The notes beneath the pieces are model-generated. The model was not told the DNA's origin, searched no databases, and saw only the letters and a program-made list of their open reading frames with translations. Below are positions 16,143 through 25,017 of a stretch of 64,000 nucleotides of DNA, piece after piece. This DNA is from Armatimonadota bacterium (GTDB taxonomy: Bacteria; Armatimonadota; Fimbriimonadia; Fimbriimonadales; Fimbriimonadaceae): the NCBI GenBank assembly GCA_018268375.1, contig JAFDWS010000001.1, forward strand, positions 140,904-204,903. The letters run 5' to 3'. A program made the translations under genes and the position numbers. Every line of letters starts with the position of its first letter. Position 1 is the stretch's first letter.

Positions 16143-17174
16143 TCAAACCATCGAGGTCTGGACAGATTGGCGGGCGAGGGCGGCAGCACCCAGGATGCCG
16201 GCGTCGTCGGTCTGGACGGCTTGCAAGATCCGGGTGTCGGCAAAGAGCGACGGGATCGCGACGTTCCGGGCTTCCGCGATCGCGGGCTCTAACAGCCAGC
16301 GACCTGCTTTGCTGATCTGCCCGCCGACAGCGACTACTTCCGGAGCGAAGATGTTGATGAACGAGCCGATGCTCGAACCCAGATACGTGCCGACCTCCCG
16401 CCAGACCTCGATCGCCAACTCGTCGCCTGCTTCTGCAGCGTCGGCCAGGTGCTTTGGCGTGACCTGGGCAATGTCACCTCCAGCGAGTTCTGTGACCCGC
16501 GATTCGCGGCCACGCTTGAGTTTGTGCTGTGCACGCCGTACGATCGAGTCCCGCTGGCAATAGGCTTCCAGGGCACCGTAAGTGCCTGCGTTGCAGTCGA
16601 GCCCGCCGTGGGCGACCGTGGTGTGCCCAAGTTCAGCACCGCCCTTGTTTCCTCCGAGAAGGAGCAACGGCCCCCGGGCATAGCCGTCGACCGCAGCAGG
16701 CGAAAGCACGACGCCGCCGCCGATACCGGTGCCGATCGTCAGCAAGACCAAGCAGGTCGCCTTGCCTTCCCCGCTACCGAATGCGTACTCGCCCAAGGCC
16801 GCGCAGTTCGCATCGTTTCCCATGACGACAGGAAGGCGCAACCGTTCTTGCATCGCAGCCTTGAGCGGAACATCGACCCAGTACTCGAACACGCCTTCCC
16901 GTGTCTCTCCAAAGTTGGGCGCCCATCGCACCAGTCCAGAAGCGTCGTCGATGTGGCCTGGGACGGCGATGCCGACCGCGGCCGCTGGGTTGTCCAGCGA
17001 AGCTTGTACAGCTTGGACAGTCGAGACGACCGCGTCAACGATCGCCGCAGTCCCGGACTGCGCTCTCGACTCCGCTTCGGCCCTCTTTCCAACGACGCGG
17101 CCATCGGCCGCATAGGCAGCCGCACGGACATTCGTCCCCCCCAAGTCAACTCCAATGACACACGACTCCGCCAT
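16143..17174 (-). CDS. ROK family sugar kinase (glucokinase-like)
   Basis: A 343-residue kinase. VIGVDLGGTNVRAAAY is the ATP-phosphate-binding start, GNDANCAALGEY holds the catalytic Asp, GTGIGGGVVL is a second phosphate loop, and ELGHTTV is the usual ROK histidine motif. The zinc-binding CxCGxxGCxE motif is degenerate here (DCNAGTYGALEAYC): only one of the three motif cysteines is kept and the others read alanine. It probably phosphorylates glucose or a related hexose, and the C-terminal residues are normal. The gene lies 56 bases upstream of the E2 gene in the same direction. Confidence 0.85.
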   Translation of the reverse strand: MAESCVIGVDLGGTNVRAAAYAADGRVVGKRAEAESRAQSGTAAIVDAVVSTVQAVQASLDNPAAAVGIAVPGHIDDASGLVRWAPNFGETREGVFEYWVDVPLKAAMQERLRLPVVMGNDANCAALGEYAFGSGEGKATCLVLLTIGTGIGGGVVLSPAAVDGYARGPLLLLGGNKGGAELGHTTVAHGGLDCNAGTYGALEAYCQRDSIVRRAQHKLKRGRESRVTELAGGDIAQVTPKHLADAAEAGDELAIEVWREVGTYLGSSIGSFINIFAPEVVAVGGQISKAGRWLLEPAIAEARNVAIPSLFADTRILQAVQTDDAGILGAAALARQSVQTSMV

Positions 17175-17273
17175 GAAGCCAAATTATGCCGTTTGTTGGT
17201 TCTGAGGCCCAGCAGGAACGAACCGGCACCCCGAGTTTGTCATTGTGTAAAGTGAGTAGGAGAGTCTAAACAA

Positions 17274-18224
17274 TTGACAGTCGCCGAAGTTGCCCAGCTC
17301 GCCACCGATCTCGTTCACGCCGTTGAAGACGCCATCGTCGGCAAACAAGAGACGGTCGAGACGAGCGTCCTTACCCTCCTTTGCGAAGGACATCTCCTCA
17401 TCGAGGACGTCCCCGGGGTCGGTAAGACAACCCTTGCCAAGGCCCTCGCGCGCTCTATCGGAGGGGAGTTCAGGCGCGTCCAGTTCACGCCCGACCTCCT
17501 GCCGAGCGACATCACCGGCTCCAGCATTTACAACCAGAACTCCGGCGACTTCGAGTTCAGGCCGGGCCCGCTCTTCGCCAACGTCGTCCTGGTCGACGAA
17601 GTCAACCGTGCAACTCCCAAGACGCAGTCGGCCCTTTTGGAGGCGATGGAAGAGCACCAGGTGACCTCAGACGGAATCACACGCCCCTTGCCGAGGCCCT
17701 TCTTCGTCATGGCGACGCAGAACAACATCGAAATGACCGGCACGTATCCGTTGCCCGAAGCCCAAATGGACCGCTTTTTCGCAAGGGTCTCGCTGGGCTA
17801 TCCCGGCCGCGAGTACGAGGCAGAGGTCTTGAGTCGGCAACAGATCGAGAACCCGGTCGAGCACGTGCGCCAAGTACGGACGGTCGAAGAGCTCCTGGTT
17901 GCCCAGCGAGTGGTTCGCGAGGTCTTCGTCCATGACAGTATCCGGGAGTACGTGGTCGATATCGTGCGCTCCACTCGAGGCTCGAGCCAATTGCACCTAG
18001 GGAGTTCGCCCCGCGGTTCGCTCTATTTGATGCACGCCTCCCAAGCGAGAGCGGCCATGGCGGGGCGCGACTTTGTCAAGCCGGACGACGTCAAAGACTG
18101 TGCCCCCTTCGTCTTGGGCCACCGCTTGATCGTCAGGGGCGAAGTCAGGGCTCGGGGAACGAACGGGGACGACATTGTTGGTCAATTGTTGGAGACAGTC
18201 GCTGTCCCTGTCGCAGTAGGATGA
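17274..18224 (+). CDS. MoxR family AAA+ ATPase
   Basis: A 316-residue AAA+ protein. Walker A DVPGVGKTTLAKALA begins at about residue 45, Walker B is VVLVDEVNRA, the sensor 1 motif FFVMATQNN is present, and the MoxR insertion includes LPEAQMDRFF. It acts as a chaperone or remodelling ATPase. The start is a TTG at 17274 with GTAGGAGAG about 12 bases upstream. It starts the conserved MoxR / DUF58 / transglutaminase operon, in which the ATPase works on the proteins encoded downstream. Confidence 0.93.
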   Translation: MTVAEVAQLATDLVHAVEDAIVGKQETVETSVLTLLCEGHLLIEDVPGVGKTTLAKALARSIGGEFRRVQFTPDLLPSDITGSSIYNQNSGDFEFRPGPLFANVVLVDEVNRATPKTQSALLEAMEEHQVTSDGITRPLPRPFFVMATQNNIEMTGTYPLPEAQMDRFFARVSLGYPGREYEAEVLSRQQIENPVEHVRQVRTVEELLVAQRVVREVFVHDSIREYVVDIVRSTRGSSQLHLGSSPRGSLYLMHASQARAAMAGRDFVKPDDVKDCAPFVLGHRLIVRGEVRARGTNGDDIVGQLLETVAVPVAVG

Positions 18225-18228
18225 TCTG

Positions 18229-19413
18229 TTGACGCGTCTCGTCACCATTGCGCTTTCCGTCGCGGGGATGTTCTTGATCGTTATGGCGGTCTTAGTGAAC
18301 TCCCCTCCCTTGTTCTACATGACCGTGGCTGTCTTCGCGACTCTGGGGGCGTCAAGGCTCCAGGCGTGGCTCGCGGTGCGGGGCCTGCGTTTCGAGCGGT
18401 TTGCACCTCCGACAGTGAGCATCGGCGAGCCTGTCACTGTCGAGACGATCGTTTGGAGCGAGCGGCGGCTCAAACGGCCATTGGTCAGTGTTGAAGACGT
18501 TCTCCCGGCCGGCCTGGCGGTGGTCGAACGCAGACCGGCATTACCGGTTGCACCTTCGTTCGAGCAGCCGATCATGACCCGGTTCAGCTTCCGCCCCATG
18601 CGACGAGGTCGGTTCAGTTGGCGGAACCTCGTGGTCAAGGGAACCGATGCCCTCGGACTCGTCACCCTTGAGAAGGCCTATTCGGCCGAGCCGGTCCAGC
18701 TCACCGTTTGTCCTGTCCCGCTGCCCGTCTCTGTGGACATCCGTCCCGCCGCCGGCTGGGGGCTGGCCGACCTTGATTCGGGACTCGTCCGCGGGTCGGG
18801 AATTGATCCTCGTGGCATCCGAGAGTTCGGCTATGGCGATGAGCAGCGCCACATCCACTGGCGTTCAAGCGCGCGCTTGGGGCGGCTTATGGTCAAGGAG
18901 TTCGACACCGGTTCCGGGCTGAACCTTGCGTTCGTGTTCCAACAAACAAGAGCGTCCGACATTGGGCCACCCGGAGCCTCCACTTTTGAAGCCATGTGCG
19001 GGCACGCCCTTTACCTGGCTGAACGCTACCTTGAGAAGGGCGCCTCTGTCTGGTTCCCAGGTCTGGAGGAAGAGTCTGCCGCGCAGGCCCACACCGAGGT
19101 GAGGATCAGGAAAGTGCGTGACGTACTGACCGACGTTCAAGCCGACAAGCCGTCAGCCATCAGTGATTCCCTTCGGAGCATCAGGTACCGAGAAGGGGCC
19201 ACCTACGTCCTCATGCTTTCCGTGCAAGACCCGAATCTTCCTGCAACGATCCTTTCTCTTGCTCCTGCTCATTTCGTGTGTCTCGTTTACGACGCCAAAA
19301 CCTATGACCCAATGACGCGGGCAAAGAGCGCGACAGAGCCCGCCTTCGTCGCCGAACTTGAAGCCGCCGGGGCGACCGTCCAGCTCATGCCCCACGTGGA
19401 GGCTGCTTCGTGA
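18229..19413 (+). CDS. DUF58 domain protein
   Basis: A 394-residue protein with two N-terminal membrane helices (about residues 4-40), a beta-sandwich region, and the DUF58 core signature (GSGIDPRGIREFGYGDEQRHIHWRSSARLGRLMVKEFD at about residues 185-225). The C-terminal region is a von Willebrand-type fold. It starts with TTG at 18229, 4 bases after the MoxR TGA. It is the usual middle partner of MoxR ATPases and precedes the transglutaminase gene, which it overlaps by 4 bases (19410-19413). The exact biochemical function of the family is not established. Confidence 0.9.
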   Translation: MTRLVTIALSVAGMFLIVMAVLVNSPPLFYMTVAVFATLGASRLQAWLAVRGLRFERFAPPTVSIGEPVTVETIVWSERRLKRPLVSVEDVLPAGLAVVERRPALPVAPSFEQPIMTRFSFRPMRRGRFSWRNLVVKGTDALGLVTLEKAYSAEPVQLTVCPVPLPVSVDIRPAAGWGLADLDSGLVRGSGIDPRGIREFGYGDEQRHIHWRSSARLGRLMVKEFDTGSGLNLAFVFQQTRASDIGPPGASTFEAMCGHALYLAERYLEKGASVWFPGLEEESAAQAHTEVRIRKVRDVLTDVQADKPSAISDSLRSIRYREGATYVLMLSVQDPNLPATILSLAPAHFVCLVYDAKTYDPMTRAKSATEPAFVAELEAAGATVQLMPHVEAAS

Positions 19414-21488
19414 AAGCCCAGCACGGAGCGACGTTCTTCGACCACCTACTGGTCATCATTTCCAGTTCGACCGCTCTTCTTGCACTCGGGGAGAGCCTTG
19501 GACGCCACAACCTGGCCGCGTTCCTTTCCATCGGAGCGATCGTTTCTGTCCTCATTGGTTACGGTATCTCGAGAAAGGTCGCGGGAACGAAGATCGCTGA
19601 GTACGACTCCTACATGTGGGCGGGCCTGGCGCTCATCGTGACGGTGTTCGCCCGACCCTTGAACACGATGCTGCCGGACGAGGGGTTCCCGTTCATCCTC
19701 TTTGCGGGCACATGGCTGTCCTGGATGATCCTCCTTTGCGGGCTGGTTTCTTGGCGTGACCAGACGCTCCTGTTCCTCAACCTTCCTTGCCTGACCGTCT
19801 TTGCCCTTGTCGGCACGTTCGACACCTATCCACCGGCAACGTTGCTCTTCTTCCTCTTTCTGGTGTGTTCGAGCTTGCTCTACGCTCGCATCCATAAGCG
19901 AAGCATGCAAAGACGCGCCATGGTTTCGGGGATCGAAGAGCCGGAGCTTCTCGAACGCGACGCTTGGCGATGGATGGCGGGGCCAGAATGGGCGTTCGCT
20001 TCTGCCGGAGTGATCGTCCTCGTGAGCCTGCTCGGCGCCCCCGTCCTGCGATTCTCCCTGCAGAACGTTTCTGGTGCCGTGCACGTTACTTTGCCGCAAG
20101 CGCCCCAGCCCACGGCTAGCCAGAACCCGGGCTACCAGACGCTCAACGATGTCTTAGTAGGGCGGGGCGCCGTCACCCTGGACCCGACTCCTGCTTTTCG
20201 GGTCAAGATGAACCGCCCTGATTACCTTCGCGGTGCGATTTATCCGGTTTTCGGCGGCGACGGATGGTCGCGATTGCGCTCCTCCGAAATCGCTGAATTG
20301 ACGAACGTCCAACCACGGGTCCTGGGAGCGGACCGGAGAGATCACGGACCGAGCGACGAGATCGTCGGATGGCCCAATGGTGTTCCCTTGGAACCGATCA
20401 AGGATCCGGTCACCAACGTCTTGGAACTCGCCGGCCCCTTGAGCTCGACCCCACTTTTCGCTCCCGGTCCCGTGGTCAAGGTCTACTATCCCGGTCTCGC
20501 CGACATCATGTTCACCGTCACCGGGACGGCTTACAAGCGGAGCGGACTTCTCCGCGGTTCGACGATCAAGATTGCTTATCTGCAACCGAGCAAGAACACC
20601 AGCTACGGCCCAGCCCAGCTCCCCTCCGCGGCTCGCGCCATCGAGCATACTTATCTCGACAGCAGCCGGCTTTCCTCGCGGGTACGGGAGTTCGCTGCTC
20701 ACGCGGTCGAAGGGGCCACCACCGACATTGAGAGGGCCGACAGGCTCAAGAAAGCGATCGAGAACGCGGCGGGTTACACCCTTAAACCGCCCGCTCTCAT
20801 GCTCAACGGCGACGCCGTAGGCCAGTTCCTGTTCGACACTAAGCAGGGTTACTGCGACCTCTTCGCATCCTCCATGGCAGCGTGCGCACGAGCTGTCGGA
20901 CTGCCCAGCAGGTACGTGACGGGCTTTATCATCCAGCAGCCCAAGCCGGACGAAGATGGCTTCTACACCGTGCGCAACCGAGACGCTCACGCTTGGGCCG
21001 AGATTTATTTCGAAAACAAGGGCTGGGTTGTCTTCGACCCGACGGACGGCGCTGTGTCTTTGGACGACACCGGAGCGACGGCACAAGAGAAGCCGCTCTA
21101 CTCCAACCCTTGGCTGATCGCGGGTGCGGGCGCCATCGTCCTTTTTGGCCTAGCCTTTGGCCAGCGTCTCCTGCGGCGAGTCCTAGCATTGAGGGCTGAG
21201 AACACGGGGACCGCGTGGACCCTCGGCCCCTCCCTGGCGCGCGAATTTGATAGGATCGTCAGGTCAAAGACAGCGGTGACGCGACGCTTCAGCCAAACGA
21301 CCGCCGAATACGCCAAGGAGACTGCCCACTTGCTTGGGCCCGATGGAGAAGGGCTCGCCCTCAAGCTCGTCCCCGTCCTAGAGGCGGCCTGCTTTGGCCC
21401 TACCCACTTGTCAGACGAGGAGGCAGCGGACGTTCGGAACGTGTTGAAAACCCTCAAGAAACTGAAAGTCGAGAGGAGCCGCCGGTAA
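19410..21488 (+). CDS. Membrane-bound transglutaminase-like protein (TgpA type)
   Basis: A 692-residue protein. About six or seven membrane helices lie in the first 220 residues, then a large extracytoplasmic region with the transglutaminase core: cysteine in QGYCDLFASSMAACARAVGLPSRYVTGF, histidine in RNRDAHAWAEIYF and aspartate in FDPTDGA, i.e. an intact Cys-His-Asp triad. A further membrane helix (about residue 565) and a DUF4129-like tail follow. It is the third member of the MoxR / DUF58 / transglutaminase operon. The start is a GTG overlapping the DUF58 stop; the enzyme probably crosslinks or cleaves an envelope substrate, which is unknown. Confidence 0.92.
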   Translation: MKAQHGATFFDHLLVIISSSTALLALGESLGRHNLAAFLSIGAIVSVLIGYGISRKVAGTKIAEYDSYMWAGLALIVTVFARPLNTMLPDEGFPFILFAGTWLSWMILLCGLVSWRDQTLLFLNLPCLTVFALVGTFDTYPPATLLFFLFLVCSSLLYARIHKRSMQRRAMVSGIEEPELLERDAWRWMAGPEWAFASAGVIVLVSLLGAPVLRFSLQNVSGAVHVTLPQAPQPTASQNPGYQTLNDVLVGRGAVTLDPTPAFRVKMNRPDYLRGAIYPVFGGDGWSRLRSSEIAELTNVQPRVLGADRRDHGPSDEIVGWPNGVPLEPIKDPVTNVLELAGPLSSTPLFAPGPVVKVYYPGLADIMFTVTGTAYKRSGLLRGSTIKIAYLQPSKNTSYGPAQLPSAARAIEHTYLDSSRLSSRVREFAAHAVEGATTDIERADRLKKAIENAAGYTLKPPALMLNGDAVGQFLFDTKQGYCDLFASSMAACARAVGLPSRYVTGFIIQQPKPDEDGFYTVRNRDAHAWAEIYFENKGWVVFDPTDGAVSLDDTGATAQEKPLYSNPWLIAGAGAIVLFGLAFGQRLLRRVLALRAENTGTAWTLGPSLAREFDRIVRSKTAVTRRFSQTTAEYAKETAHLLGPDGEGLALKLVPVLEAACFGPTHLSDEEAADVRNVLKTLKKLKVERSRR

Positions 21489-22579
21489 TGGCAACCGAAA
21501 TTCAAACAGCATCCGCGGCTAGGGTCGTATTCATTGGCGGCGAAGATGCGGTCATGCGCCAGCAAGCCCTGCAGGAGCTCTTACGGTCGCTGGAAGCGGA
21601 CGACCTCGACACCGAAACCTTCAGTGCGGAGTCTCGTTCTTTCGACGATTGGATCGGGTCTGTGTCGACCGTGCCGTTCCTTTCCAATTTCAGGGTTTCG
21701 GTCGTTCGCAGCATCGGGCGACTCGACCTTGGGAAGCGCTGGGACGCTCCTCTGGACAAGAAGCACCCGGGCGCTGCCGTCCTTGGTGGCCTGCCAGAGT
21801 CCGCCCGCCTCATCTTGGTGCACGACGAGGATGCCGGCGATGAAGACCGGCAGAACAAGCTTAAGCGTCAAAGCGACGCTTGGGGCAAGCTCGTCGGCCT
21901 CGCGGGCGGAAAGGTGCTCAACTTCAACATCGATGCGTCGAAGACTGCCGACCTGATCCGCTCAACGGCAAAGGCGCAAGGCAAAAAGATTTCGACACCA
22001 GCCGTCAATGCACTCGCGGAAATGGTCGGTGGCAAGCCGTCCAACGCCGTGCAGGAGACTGAAAAACTCGCCCTCTATGTCGGGGAGGCTGCCGAAATCC
22101 AAGAGGCAGACGTTCGCGCTGCCGCCACTCCCGACCAGGAATACAACGTCTTCAAGCTGTTGGACGCCATCGTCGCCGGGAACTCTGGCCAGGCCGTCAT
22201 CCAGACCCGCACCCTTTTTGGTCAAACGGGAAAGATCGAAGACAAGGCGATGGGGCAAGTCCTACCTGTCATCACGGGCAATCTCCGCCAAATATGGCAG
22301 GCTCGGTTCCTGATGGATTGCGGTGTGGATCCGGCTCGGCCAGCTCCGTCTGAACTGGATGCCTGGATGCCGCAGAAGCGCCTTTCGTCAGAGCCCGACT
22401 GGCGCAAGAACAGGATCGTCGGGGCCGCGAAACGCTTGAGCCTTGGCAAGTTGACGCAGTGCGTCGAAATCTTGGTCCGCGCGGAAGCCGAGCTCAAGGG
22501 CTCGTTGCCGAACTACTCGGGCGGCGAGTCTTTGGAGCGTATGGCGCTCATGATGAGTCGTGTTTGCTCGTCTCGTTGA
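21488..22579 (+). CDS. holA: DNA polymerase III delta subunit (clamp loader)
   Basis: A 363-residue protein with the HolA layout: an N-terminal RecA-like domain without a functional Walker A (GGEDAVMRQQALQELL, FSAESRSFDDWIGSVSTVPFLSNFRVSVVRSI), the RLILVHDEDAGDED and KLVGLAGGKVLNFNI blocks, and a C-terminal helical collar (FKLLDAIVAGNSGQAVIQTRTLF, AEAELKGSL). It opens the beta clamp for loading. It starts 1 base into the transglutaminase stop region (ATG at 21488) and overlaps the convergent ilvC gene at its 3' end by 32 bases. Confidence 0.92.
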   Translation: MATEIQTASAARVVFIGGEDAVMRQQALQELLRSLEADDLDTETFSAESRSFDDWIGSVSTVPFLSNFRVSVVRSIGRLDLGKRWDAPLDKKHPGAAVLGGLPESARLILVHDEDAGDEDRQNKLKRQSDAWGKLVGLAGGKVLNFNIDASKTADLIRSTAKAQGKKISTPAVNALAEMVGGKPSNAVQETEKLALYVGEAAEIQEADVRAAATPDQEYNVFKLLDAIVAGNSGQAVIQTRTLFGQTGKIEDKAMGQVLPVITGNLRQIWQARFLMDCGVDPARPAPSELDAWMPQKRLSSEPDWRKNRIVGAAKRLSLGKLTQCVEILVRAEAELKGSLPNYSGGESLERMALMMSRVCSSR

Positions 22580-23498
22580 GAGCTCGGAAAGCCGTTTCAA
22601 CCGCCCGCTTCGCTGCGACCTGCCGCTTTTCCGCGAGGGATCTCTTGCCCGACTTTGCCTCTGCGATCCAACCGCGGGCGAAGTCACCCGTGCGGATCGA
22701 TGCGAGCGCCCGTTCCATCTCTTCCCTGCTCTCCTTTCCGATGATCTCTGGACCGACCTGGTAGGAGCCCCATTCGGCCGTGTCGCTTATGCGCTCCTTC
22801 ATGCCGGCGATTCCGTACCGCGCGATCAAGTCCGCCAAGAGAACGATCTGCTTCACGCATTCCGTGTACGCCACCTCGGGTTTATAACCGGCGCCAACCA
22901 AGGTCTCGAAAGCGGCGACGGCGAGTTCAGGCATGCCGCCACAAAGCACGACCTGCTCGCCGAATAGGTCGCACTCGGTCTCCTCTCGGAAGGTCGTCTC
23001 GATCAATCCCGCCCTCGCGCAACCGATCGCCGCAGCATAGGCCCGAGCCAGCGTCATTCCGGCCTCGCTCGAGGCCGCGATGAAGGCAGGAACGCCTTCC
23101 CCCGAAATGTACTTTTCCCTGACCGCTGTCCCCGGCCCAGATGGAGAAACGAGCACTTTCGGCCAGTGCCCTTCCGGATCGACAAGGCCGTAGGTGACCG
23201 CAAATCCGTGGGCGAAGACGAGGGCTGCCGATGGACTGAGATGGAGCTTGACCGTCTCGAAGACCTCGGACATTGCCTCGTCAGGCACAAGCAAAGCGAC
23301 CACGTCGGCGCCGTCGGCCGCGGTGGCGACATCGAGTGCTGAGAAGCCGGCGCGCGTTGCGGCATCCCGTCCCTTTCCTGGTCGTGTGCCGACGACAACC
23401 TCCAAACCGGAGTCACGCAAATTGAGGGCGTGCGCATGACCTTGGTTCCCGAAGCCGACCACGGCGATCGTTGTGCCTTTCAGCTCTTCCCAGCTCAC
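22548..23498 (-). CDS. ilvC: Ketol-acid reductoisomerase
   Basis: A 316-residue enzyme for the second step of valine/isoleucine synthesis. The Rossmann part is VVGFGNQGHAHALNLRDSG with an RPGKGRD NADP loop. The conserved PDE...FAHGF block is present, then IETTFREETECDLFGEQVVLCGG with the metal-binding Asp/Glu, and EVAYTECVKQIVLLADLI and RISDTAEWGSY. Its length and class I layout are normal. It converges on holA. No other ilv gene is adjacent; the upstream gene is an HD hydrolase whose stop overlaps the ilvC start by 4 bases (23495-23498). Confidence 0.95.
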   Translation of the reverse strand: MSWEELKGTTIAVVGFGNQGHAHALNLRDSGLEVVVGTRPGKGRDAATRAGFSALDVATAADGADVVALLVPDEAMSEVFETVKLHLSPSAALVFAHGFAVTYGLVDPEGHWPKVLVSPSGPGTAVREKYISGEGVPAFIAASSEAGMTLARAYAAAIGCARAGLIETTFREETECDLFGEQVVLCGGMPELAVAAFETLVGAGYKPEVAYTECVKQIVLLADLIARYGIAGMKERISDTAEWGSYQVGPEIIGKESREEMERALASIRTGDFARGWIAEAKSGKRSLAEKRQVAAKRAVETAFRALNETSKHDSS

Positions 23499-24058
23499 TT
23501 TTCTCGCTTCACCTTCATCGAAGCCACCAGGGCCTGGAGGGCGTCCCAGAGCGCCGGATTGGTCGTACGTGGAACGATCTTGAGGATCTCTTCGCTCTGG
23601 GCGACATAGCGGTCAAGCTTCTTCCCCTTCTTGGCGTGCCGCGATTCGCGCAGGTTTGACAATCGGTCGCAAAGCTTCACAGTCATGGCGTCCTTGCCCA
23701 TCGACCTAATTTCGTCCAAGAGCATCCCCGCGCGCAGACTCCAAATCTCGTCCTTGTTCATGCCCTTTGTCTCTTCGCTCGTCGGCTCGTGCCTTGTCAG
23801 TTCCTGAACGAGCTTGGCCACCTTTGCTCCAAAGTGCTCCTTTAACTCAGACGCCGACGTCTCGGTCTCTTCCATGACATCGTGCAGCACCGCAGCCGCC
23901 ATGAGCACGGGGTCGGTGACGCCACCCTCGTACCGAAGCGTGGTGAGGACTTCGAGTGGGTGACACAGGTAAGGGACTGGTGAGTCTCCGTCGCGCCACT
24001 GGCCCTGGTGCCGCTCCGCCGCGAACACCACGGCTTCCTGGACAAGGTCTGGACTCAT
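23495..24058 (-). CDS. HD-domain (p)ppGpp hydrolase-like protein
   Basis: A 187-residue metal-dependent HD phosphohydrolase. The motif order matches RelA/SpoT and MESH1 hydrolase domains: HQGQWRDGDSPVPYLCHPLEV, then AAVLHDVMEET (the HD pair), and AMTVKLCDRLSNLRES near the C-terminus. No synthetase, TGS or ACT domain is present, so it would be a small alarmone hydrolase. It sits between ilvC and ppx, on the opposite strand from ppx. That context fits stringent-response or polyphosphate signalling, but a purely different nucleotide substrate is possible. Confidence 0.85.
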   Translation of the reverse strand: MSPDLVQEAVVFAAERHQGQWRDGDSPVPYLCHPLEVLTTLRYEGGVTDPVLMAAAVLHDVMEETETSASELKEHFGAKVAKLVQELTRHEPTSEETKGMNKDEIWSLRAGMLLDEIRSMGKDAMTVKLCDRLSNLRESRHAKKGKKLDRYVAQSEEILKIVPRTTNPALWDALQALVASMKVKREK

Positions 24059-24108
24059 GCCTCAGCATGGCACACGCCGATCGGGCCCTCCCAGTAAACT
24101 CCCCGCCG

Positions 24109-25017
24109 ATGCCTCACGTGTTCGCGACGGCCGATATTGGCAGCAATACGGCGCACCTGCTCGTCGCGTCCATGAACGCCACCGGGTTGACCCGCCTGGC
24201 GAACCAAAGTGAGTGGCTCAGTTTGGGCCAAGTGGTCAGTCACGAAGGCAAGATCCCGCCCGATCTCGTGACTAAATTGGTCGATACTCTCCAGTCGTTC
24301 GTGAACCTAGGTGCCTCCTTCAAGGCCGAGGGGATTTACGTGTTCGCGACCGAGGCCATGCGCCGTGCGTCGAATCACGAAGCCGTCATCAAACGCATTC
24401 AAGACGGAATCGGGATCACCATCGACCTGGTGAGCCCCGAACGGGAGGCTGCCCTCGGGCTCAAGGGAGCGCTCCTCGACACCCAAGTCTCTGGCGACTT
24501 CGTGCTCGCCGAACTTGGCGGCGGCAGCATGCAATTGGCCCTCTGCCGCAACGCCGACATTGTTCAGGACGTTTCACTCCCTATCGGAACGGGGGTTTTG
24601 CTTGACCGGGCCGGCATCAGACAGCCTGTCTCAGCGCGGCAAGCGGACCGAGCGGTCGCGCTGTTGGACAGAGCTTTCGTTCGGTTGCCTTCGAGCCCGG
24701 GGCCCGCGAAACTTGTGGCGTGCGGCGGAGTGGCCCGAGGGTTGTGGCGCTCGCTGCATCCCGATGGCGACCCCGTCCTGCACCGCCACGAGCTCGAGTT
24801 CTTGGCCTGGGCGGTGCGCCGTCTTAACATTCCGACAATCTCCGCGCGGTACGCCGTCAAGCCTAAGCGTGCGACGACTCTTTACCCGGGATCGCTCCTC
24901 TTCTCGATGCTGTTGGAGAGGCTGGGGCTTGAGGAAATGACCGTAAGCGAGTTCGGCGTCCGCGAAGGGGCTGTGATGGAAATGTCACAAGGAAAGATCG
25001 CTCCATGTCAGCTGTAG
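24109..25017 (+). CDS. ppx: Exopolyphosphatase / guanosine pentaphosphate phosphatase family (Ppx/GppA)
   Basis: A 302-residue member of the ASKHA fold. FATADIGSNTAHLLVA is phosphate loop 1, FATEAMRRASN and SPEREAALGLKGALL are typical Ppx motifs, and LAELGGGSMQLALC is phosphate loop 2. The C-terminus lacks the extra HD-like domain of longer Ppx proteins. I chose ATG 24109 because it begins at the first beta-strand; a longer open frame starts at 23956, but it overlaps the HD gene. It overlaps the start of ppk1 by 13 bases, so the polyphosphate degrading and synthesising enzymes are co-expressed. Confidence 0.9.
   Translation: MPHVFATADIGSNTAHLLVASMNATGLTRLANQSEWLSLGQVVSHEGKIPPDLVTKLVDTLQSFVNLGASFKAEGIYVFATEAMRRASNHEAVIKRIQDGIGITIDLVSPEREAALGLKGALLDTQVSGDFVLAELGGGSMQLALCRNADIVQDVSLPIGTGVLLDRAGIRQPVSARQADRAVALLDRAFVRLPSSPGPAKLVACGGVARGLWRSLHPDGDPVLHRHELEFLAWAVRRLNIPTISARYAVKPKRATTLYPGSLLFSMLLERLGLEEMTVSEFGVREGAVMEMSQGKIAPCQL

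Noticed and set aside
20154..21086. 310-residue minus-strand open frame inside the transglutaminase gene
   Set aside because: Shadow of the transglutaminase frame; no own ribosome site or domain.
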